NCBI GenBank assembly: GCA_024223125.1
Contig: JAAEOP010001007.1
Coordinates: forward strand, 1-8,307
DNA from: Chloroflexota bacterium
GTDB lineage: Bacteria > Chloroflexota > Anaerolineae > Promineifilales > Promineifilaceae
Reading direction: 5' to 3'
DNA length: 8,307 nucleotides
Below the pieces are notes generated by a model that worked only from the letters and a program-made list of their open reading frames with translations, searched no databases and was not told the origin of the DNA. Each line of letters begins with the position of its first letter. Position 1 is the first letter of the stretch. The translations under genes and the position numbers were made by a program. Shown here one piece after another: positions 4,314 to 8,307 of the stretch.

Positions 4314-6839
4314 TTATTCCCCATACAATATTCGGTAAAAATCGTATCCTTCATAAATGCGTTCAATGTAGAGGCGGGTTTCGGCAAAGTCAACTGTTTC
4401 ATGATAGCTGTCCAGATCAGCCCCGGCCGTTTCATACCAGCGAGCGGCATTGCCCGGCCCGGCGTTGTAAGCGGACAGGGCGGCGTGTACATTCCCATCA
4501 AATGCATTTAACTGCTGCGACAAATAATAAGCGCCAAAATTCAACCCCACATATGGTTTGTACAAATCCTTGTTTTCATAATTCGGCCAGTTCAGCCGTT
4601 GGGCAATGTAAGCGCCGGTGTCGGGGATGACCTGGCTGAGACCTTGAGCGACGGCGCTGGAGGTAGCAAAACTCTCAAATAAACTCTCCTGCCGCAGCAG
4701 GGCAAATTGCAGTCGGGGATCGTAGCCGTACTGTTTTGCCAATGGCAATACCAGATCGGCATAATAAACGGGGTAGAGCAAACGGCCGATAAACGGCGGC
4801 ATCTCTAAAGTGGATTGTCCGGCTAAAATGGGCAGCCGCATCGCTGCTAAAATGGAGGAGCGGTACAGACCTAAATCACGGAAATAGAGGGCTAATTGGT
4901 AGCTGGCGAGGGCATCCTGCGCGGCCGCTGTACGCACTGTTTCCAATTCTCGTTTAGCAAATTCATGCTCGCCCAACTGCCACAACTTTTCACCCCGAAT
5001 CAGGCGGGGATCATTGGCAAGCTGGGACGGTAGACTGCGGATATCTGTACCCGATTCTAACCCTAGCCAGCCACGCAGCCATATTTCCGCTTCGGTCTGG
5101 GCGGCCGCCTCTTCTTCTGGCGTGGGCAGGTGGATGGGAGCGTTGGCGGTAAAAGGGTTATTCCCGGCGGCCATATCTTTGGCGCGGAAAGCATAATAGT
5201 TAACGGCCGTATTCGCCAATGCCCGCTGCTGCACCTCTGCTAACGAGGGGAGAGTGCCGGTGATAACGGTTTCATTGCCCGGCAGGGTTTGCAATAGCCA
5301 GACATCGGCCGCCGAACCATATTCATTGGCCGGGTAAGTTTGGGCGGCGCGGTTCCAGAGGGTAACGGCCGTGACTATATCTCCTCCATTATTTGCCAGC
5401 CAGCCAGCATGGAAAAGCGCTTCCGGCGTATCCTCATGCCAGGGGAAATTGTCGGCCAGAAAGGTGTAACCGGAAATGGCGGTGGGGATATTGCCGGCTC
5501 CTTCGGCAATAGCGGCCGATCGCCAGGCGGCAAAGGGCGCGGCTTCACCAGTAGGAAAATTAGTCAGGTAAAACTGGTAATTTTCAAATGCGCCATTGAC
5601 ATCACCAGCACGGGTCAACATTTTACCTCGTTCAATTGTAGCCTCGGCCGGGTGGCTGTTGGTGTAGCTGTCCAGTTCAAGCAGGGCAGTGGTTAGATTT
5701 CCTGATGCTTCATAAGCCCACGCTTTGTACAGATACGCTTCCGGGTTATGGTTTTCTGGATTGGCTTGTAGGTAGCGATCAAAAGCGGCAATAGTCGGGT
5801 CGTAAGATTTGGCGTTGAAGTTGACCAACCCGCGCTGGTATTCGTCTACAGGAATGCCGGCGTTGACCAGTTCTACTAATCCCAGGTAGCTTTCGAAGGC
5901 GTTGGGGTAGGCGGCGAGGCTTTGTTGAAAACGGCCGTAAGCTGCTTCCGTCTCCCCATTTAACAATTCCGCATAGCCGGCTAAATAATTCATTTCTCCC
6001 TGGGTAAACTGGGTCACGGCCGCATTGCGGATGGCGTCATATTGGGCGGCCGCAGCCGGGTAATTGGCAGCCTCCATATACAATTCAGCTAACATGCGCC
6101 GGTTGCTGATTTCGGTTAAACGATGGGCAGGGGCAGCAGCGGCCGTTTCGAGGGCAATTTGAGAGCTAACCGTGTCGCCGGCGGCCGTATACGCCGTGGC
6201 AATAAGCAGATAAACGTATGCGCCCATGTCTGAATTGACAGCCAGGTACGCCTGATACGCTTCAATCGCACCAGCATAATTGGCTAACCGCTGATATGCC
6301 TGCCCCAAATGGTAATATGCGGCGCTGGGAGCCAGGTCGGGGAAATCGGTTTGCAGGCGCTCAAAGGTTAAGGCGGCGTCGCTGTAACGATCTTCGCCCA
6401 AATAGGCGATGCCTAAACTGTACAGATTATCGGCTTGCTGGGCAGGCGTCGCGGCTGCGGGTTGGACCAGTACGGCTTCTAACTGGTTGATGGTTTGTTG
6501 ATAGTTACCAGCCGTCAACCCGCTGTGAGCCAATTCAATACGTTCGACTGGAGCGGGGGTGTTGGTGGGTGTGGGGAAGGGGGTGACGGTGGGGATGATG
6601 ACGGCCGTTACTGTGCTTGCGGCCGTTGTGGATTCAGTTGCGACGGCTACGGCCGTGTCTGGATTGGCGGCTAAGGTCGGCGGCGGCGGGGGAATGGTAG
6701 GCAGCCCGGCAGCGAGAGTGGGGGTGGGCGCGGCCGTGTTGGTGGGTAAAATTGTGAGCGGTTGGGCTTCATTACGGCCGCAGGCTGTTACTAATAATCC
6801 AATCAGCAACAGCAGCCATAAAATTGCCGGTCTTCGCAA
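4314..6839 (-). CDS. Lipoprotein soluble-type lytic murein transglycosylase with TPR domain (Slt70-like)
   Basis: Lytic transglycosylases cleave the MurNAc-GlcNAc bond of peptidoglycan, leaving 1,6-anhydroMurNAc. From a TTG at 6839-6837 the product is 841 residues: lipoprotein signal peptide RRPAILWLLLLIGLLVTAC (lipid Cys at 20), a Thr/Pro/Ala-rich linker (about 21-98), a helical TPR superhelix (about 100-560), a further helical region, and an SLT domain (about 704-841). In the SLT domain, RQES carries the catalytic Glu (about 718), GLSQVIPDTG replaces the usual GLMQ-type motif, AYNAGPG lies at about 790-796, and a closing ETRLYIERI...YDFYRILYG follows. The frame continues upstream with ATGs at 6971 and 7094. 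The TTG is preferred because it starts a standard short lipoprotein signal, while the extra 85 codons run through a twin-hairpin repeat and a gene remnant. No start has a good Shine-Dalgarno. Function is confident, start uncertain. Confidence 0.93.
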   Translation of the reverse strand: MRRPAILWLLLLIGLLVTACGRNEAQPLTILPTNTAAPTPTLAAGLPTIPPPPPTLAANPDTAVAVATESTTAASTVTAVIIPTVTPFPTPTNTPAPVERIELAHSGLTAGNYQQTINQLEAVLVQPAAATPAQQADNLYSLGIAYLGEDRYSDAALTFERLQTDFPDLAPSAAYYHLGQAYQRLANYAGAIEAYQAYLAVNSDMGAYVYLLIATAYTAAGDTVSSQIALETAAAAPAHRLTEISNRRMLAELYMEAANYPAAAAQYDAIRNAAVTQFTQGEMNYLAGYAELLNGETEAAYGRFQQSLAAYPNAFESYLGLVELVNAGIPVDEYQRGLVNFNAKSYDPTIAAFDRYLQANPENHNPEAYLYKAWAYEASGNLTTALLELDSYTNSHPAEATIERGKMLTRAGDVNGAFENYQFYLTNFPTGEAAPFAAWRSAAIAEGAGNIPTAISGYTFLADNFPWHEDTPEALFHAGWLANNGGDIVTAVTLWNRAAQTYPANEYGSAADVWLLQTLPGNETVITGTLPSLAEVQQRALANTAVNYYAFRAKDMAAGNNPFTANAPIHLPTPEEEAAAQTEAEIWLRGWLGLESGTDIRSLPSQLANDPRLIRGEKLWQLGEHEFAKRELETVRTAAAQDALASYQLALYFRDLGLYRSSILAAMRLPILAGQSTLEMPPFIGRLLYPVYYADLVLPLAKQYGYDPRLQFALLRQESLFESFATSSAVAQGLSQVIPDTGAYIAQRLNWPNYENKDLYKPYVGLNFGAYYLSQQLNAFDGNVHAALSAYNAGPGNAARWYETAGADLDSYHETVDFAETRLYIERIYEGYDFYRILYGE
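6555..6594 (+). other. Potential G-quadruplex motif in the linker-coding DNA
   Basis: The + strand has G tracts at 6555-6559, 6567-6569, 6573-6576, 6579-6583 and 6591-6594, with loops of 7, 3, 2 and 7 bases. This fits the common G3+N1-7 pattern. The motif is on the template strand of the transglycosylase gene and results from Pro/Thr codons of the linker (CCC, ACC). Whether it folds in the cell is unknown. Confidence 0.5.
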
Positions 6840-6899
6840 ACCACCATCTAATACAAAAAGTTTACTAAGGCAAACTAACGCGCTGCCGACAAGCTGCTT

Positions 6900-6948
6900 A
6901 ACCTGCTTCAGTAGGTTTTGTGTACCAGCCTGGGGTTTCAACTCCAGG
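6900..6948. repeat. Twin-hairpin repeat element
   Basis: Two compact hairpins, each with a TC loop on the + strand, stand 11 bases apart. The first is AACCTGCT/AGTAGGTT (6900-6907 with 6910-6917, 8 bp, one G-T wobble). The second is CCTGGGGTT/AACTCCAGG (6929-6937 with 6940-6948, 9 bp, one G-T wobble). The wobbles suggest conservation of structure or descent from a perfect repeat. From memory this resembles dispersed hairpin repeats in Chloroflexota and cyanobacteria, but I cannot verify that here. Confidence 0.6.
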
Positions 6949-6996
6949 TAATTAAACAAAAATTTTTGCATAGGCGATGTTTTGTAGATGAGTATT

Positions 6997-7077
6997 TCAT
7001 TGACGCTCGCTTTGTGCTTCGAGTAGTTTCTTAGCCACATCACGGGCAATTTCCAGCGTTTCGGTAATAGTGCGACA
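6997..7077 (-). pseudogene. Possible remnant of a small gene (26 codons)
   Basis: In a different - strand frame from the transglycosylase, codons from 7077 to a TGA at 6999-6997 read as a coding-like amphipathic helix including ETLEIARDVAKKLLEAQ. A TAA directly upstream (7080-7078) and no start codon make it unable to be a gene as it stands. It looks like the C-terminal end of a small helical protein that has decayed. The family is not recognised, and a chance open stretch is possible. Confidence 0.28.
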
Positions 7078-7141
7078 TTATAAATTAACAGCATCTTTAT
7101 TACACCGTTGGCTATGGAAATCTTAAGCTACCCCATAATTG

Positions 7142-8095
7142 TCAGGCGTCTGACACGGCCGTATCTGTCTCCCCATCATCATCCTGCTCAACCAACCGCC
7201 ATTTTTCTTCAAAGGCAGCCATCCGTTCAGCAAACTCTTTTTCGGTGACGTATTGGCTGATGCCCCGCTCCCCGGCGACCATTTCCAGCCCCAGGTACAG
7301 CGGCAGCAGTTGGAATAGACCCATCCAGATAAAGATGATGTTGAAAATCTGTTTCACCTGCTCGGCCTGTACATTGATCTGATCGCGGGCAATACGCAGC
7401 CGGTCATTGAGGTCTATGACGATGCGGACGTACTCGTCTAACACAGGTTGTATGTCGGCGATGCTGTCGTTAAGGGTAGCCATATCGGCCGCTAACTGAT
7501 CCATATCCCCACTCATCACATTCAGGCTGGATTTGGTGCTGTCCAATTGGGTGTCTAACTCGCGCAGCGATTCCGGCAGTCCGTCCAGGCTAGTTCCAAG
7601 TTCGGTCACGGCCGCGTCAAAGGGCACATCTGGGTTGTAATCAATTCCCAAATCATAATTGATGTTAAAGCCTAAAATCGTCTCATCAATCTTGAATTTG
7701 GTCAGGGTGGTCAAGGTGCGGTCAATGACGCTGGCCGCTTCGACAAGGGTAGGCATTGTATCTTGCAAGGATTCAATGCTGTCGGGCACATCCTTCGAGA
7801 CAACAGTACTAACATTGTCTAGCAGCGGTTCGGCCTCATCCAAACTGGTAGCGATGTTGCTGGAAGTGGTTTCCATTGTCGTCAGCGTCGTCCCCAAATC
7901 GGAGACCGTTTGTTTGGTGACGAGCAAAGTGCTTTCTACATTGTTCAATGTTTCTGTTGTGAGCTGAAGGGCGTTGTCCATGGAAAGAGCCAGGTTGTCT
8001 ATAAATTGGCCGGTCAGTTGAAAACCCTGGTAAGCAATGAACCAGCCGGTCAGGGCCATGATGATAAAGATAACACCAATTATTCTGCGAATCAT
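7142..8095 (-). CDS. Two-TM membrane protein with long extracytoplasmic coiled-coil hairpin
   Basis: The product is 317 residues, family not recognised. TM1 spans about 5-25 after MIRR, TM2 about 250-272, so both ends should be cytoplasmic with roughly 220 residues outside. The outer part is two long heptad-like helical arms (about 30-135 and 163-247), rich in Leu/Thr/Asp/Ser, joined by a short non-helical tip (GFNINYDLGIDYNPDVPFD, 142-160). This suggests an antiparallel coiled-coil stalk with a small head. The cytoplasmic tail is charged and acidic (EEKWRLVEQDDDGETD). It lacks HAMP, chemotaxis signalling or histidine kinase modules, so it is not a simple receptor. AGGAGG lies 7 nt before the ATG, and that ATG overlaps the stop of the upstream gene (ATGA), so the two are probably translationally coupled and may work together. 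A scaffold or envelope-spanning role is only a guess. Confidence 0.88.
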   Translation of the reverse strand: MIRRIIGVIFIIMALTGWFIAYQGFQLTGQFIDNLALSMDNALQLTTETLNNVESTLLVTKQTVSDLGTTLTTMETTSSNIATSLDEAEPLLDNVSTVVSKDVPDSIESLQDTMPTLVEAASVIDRTLTTLTKFKIDETILGFNINYDLGIDYNPDVPFDAAVTELGTSLDGLPESLRELDTQLDSTKSSLNVMSGDMDQLAADMATLNDSIADIQPVLDEYVRIVIDLNDRLRIARDQINVQAEQVKQIFNIIFIWMGLFQLLPLYLGLEMVAGERGISQYVTEKEFAERMAAFEEKWRLVEQDDDGETDTAVSDA

Positions 8096-8307
8096 GTTTC
8101 TTCCTCCTGTTGTTCGGTCAATAATTCGTTTAAGGATTCTTCAATTTCTTCACGGATAAGGTTGCCGGCCGCAAGCTCTTCGTCCGGTTTTTGTTGCAAA
8201 CGGCCGTAAAATGCCAACCCCACTTCCACCGGATTAGGATCGCCAGACTGGGCAATTTCTGGTTCTGCTTCTAGCCAATCGAATAGTATGTCTTCTGCGG
8301 CCGCAAA
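8092..8307 (-). CDS. C-terminal end of an unrecognised acidic protein (5' truncated)
   Basis: The frame is open from the right edge of the window (8307) to TGA at 8094-8092, giving 71 residues with no stop. It overlaps the next gene by 4 nt (ATGA). The visible part runs from FDWLEAEPEIAQSGDPN through VEVGLAFYGRLQQ to a strongly acidic helical end (EEIEESLNELLTEQQEEE). No family is recognised; the composition suggests a soluble cytoplasmic tail or protein end. The short overlap and the downstream ribosome binding site inside its last codons indicate one operon with the two-TM coiled-coil protein. The start and most of the protein are outside the window. Confidence 0.8.
   Translation of the reverse strand, partial: FAAAEDILFDWLEAEPEIAQSGDPNPVEVGLAFYGRLQQKPDEELAAGNLIREEIEESLNELLTEQQEEET
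8103..8108 (-). promoter_or_regulatory. Ribosome binding site AGGAGG for the coiled-coil protein
   Basis: On the - strand AGGAGG (8108 to 8103) stands 7 nt before the ATG at 8095-8093. It lies inside the last codons of the upstream gene and fixes the start. It is the best Shine-Dalgarno on the - strand here; the other two complete - strand genes show none. Confidence 0.88.

Larger units (their letters stand above)
6840..7141. other. Intergenic region of about 300 bases, probably not coding
   Basis: This lies between the stop of the coiled-coil membrane gene and the preferred transglycosylase start. An open - strand frame crosses it in phase with the transglycosylase, but its translation is Lys/Tyr-rich and runs through hairpins, which argues against protein. 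It holds a twin-hairpin repeat (6900-6948) and a coding-like fragment in another frame (6997-7077). At its right edge, TGTCAG (7140-7145) and CTGACA (7150-7155) form a 6-bp hairpin over the neighbouring stop codon, without a T tract. I see no convincing promoter or terminator. Confidence 0.5.
545..8303. repeat. Highly iterated palindrome CGGCCG / ACGGCCGT across the window
   Basis: CGGCCG is present about 36 times by eye count, from 545-550 to 8298-8303; two or three would be expected for balanced base composition. The 8-base form ACGGCCGT occurs about 11 times, for example at 2795-2802, 2971-2978, 3198-3205 and 3794-3801. Most copies are inside genes, on both coding strands, and in all three codon phases (Thr-Ala-Val; Asp/Tyr-Gly-Arg; Arg-Pro). 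The pattern recalls the HIP1 palindrome of cyanobacteria with a different sequence. Confidence 0.85.

Noticed and set aside
6559..6951. 130-residue Val/Gly-rich open frame on the + strand
   Set aside because: Its composition mirrors the Pro/Thr linker codons of the transglycosylase on the opposite strand; it is a shadow.
7140..7155. Terminator of the coiled-coil protein gene (TGTCAG/CTGACA hairpin)
   Set aside because: The stem is only 6 bp, overlaps the stop codon and is not followed by a T tract on the - strand.
7142..8095. Methyl-accepting chemotaxis-type receptor
   Set aside because: There are two TM helices and helical arms, but no HAMP domain and no signalling hairpin; the cytoplasmic tail is only about 45 acidic residues.

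Overview
The window looks like chromosomal DNA of a Chloroflexota bacterium, probably Anaerolineae-like. This is an inference from the Thr/Pro-rich linker after a lipoprotein Cys, the YfbK-type von Willebrand protein, and intergenic DNA full of short iterated repeats. No rRNA or other taxonomic marker is present. The most distinctive feature is the palindrome CGGCCG, often as ACGGCCGT, which recurs about 36 times by eye count and is read in all three codon phases inside genes.

Layout. On the + strand: the C-terminal 299 residues of a YfbK-like vWA protein (1-900), a perfect intrinsic terminator (913-950), a 337-base intergenic region dense in hairpins and repeats, and prfC encoding peptide chain release factor 3 (1288-2886). 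On the - strand, convergent with prfC and reading right to left: the 3' end of an unrecognised acidic protein (8092-8307); a two-TM coiled-coil membrane protein joined to it by an ATGA overlap (7142-8095); about 300 bases of repeat and gene debris; a TPR-containing lipoprotein lytic transglycosylase of the Slt70 type (about 4314-6839); and a single-TM extracytoplasmic protein whose C-terminal half resembles a peptidase MA-like domain without its HExxH motif (2914-4191).

The - strand genes all appear to act at the cell envelope (peptidoglycan turnover, anchored periplasmic or surface domains), but they need not form one operon: only the 8092-8307/7142-8095 pair shows translational coupling. 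prfC is a stand-alone translation gene. Its leader is the most intriguing non-coding part: a 16-codon ORF with an ideal Shine-Dalgarno, two mutually exclusive inverted repeats, a terminator-like hairpin, a 16-bp inverted repeat, and a 4-codon ORF whose UGA lies 1 nt before the prfC ATG. Any regulatory role is hypothesis. I see no CRISPR array, tRNA, rRNA, transposase or clearly new defence system.
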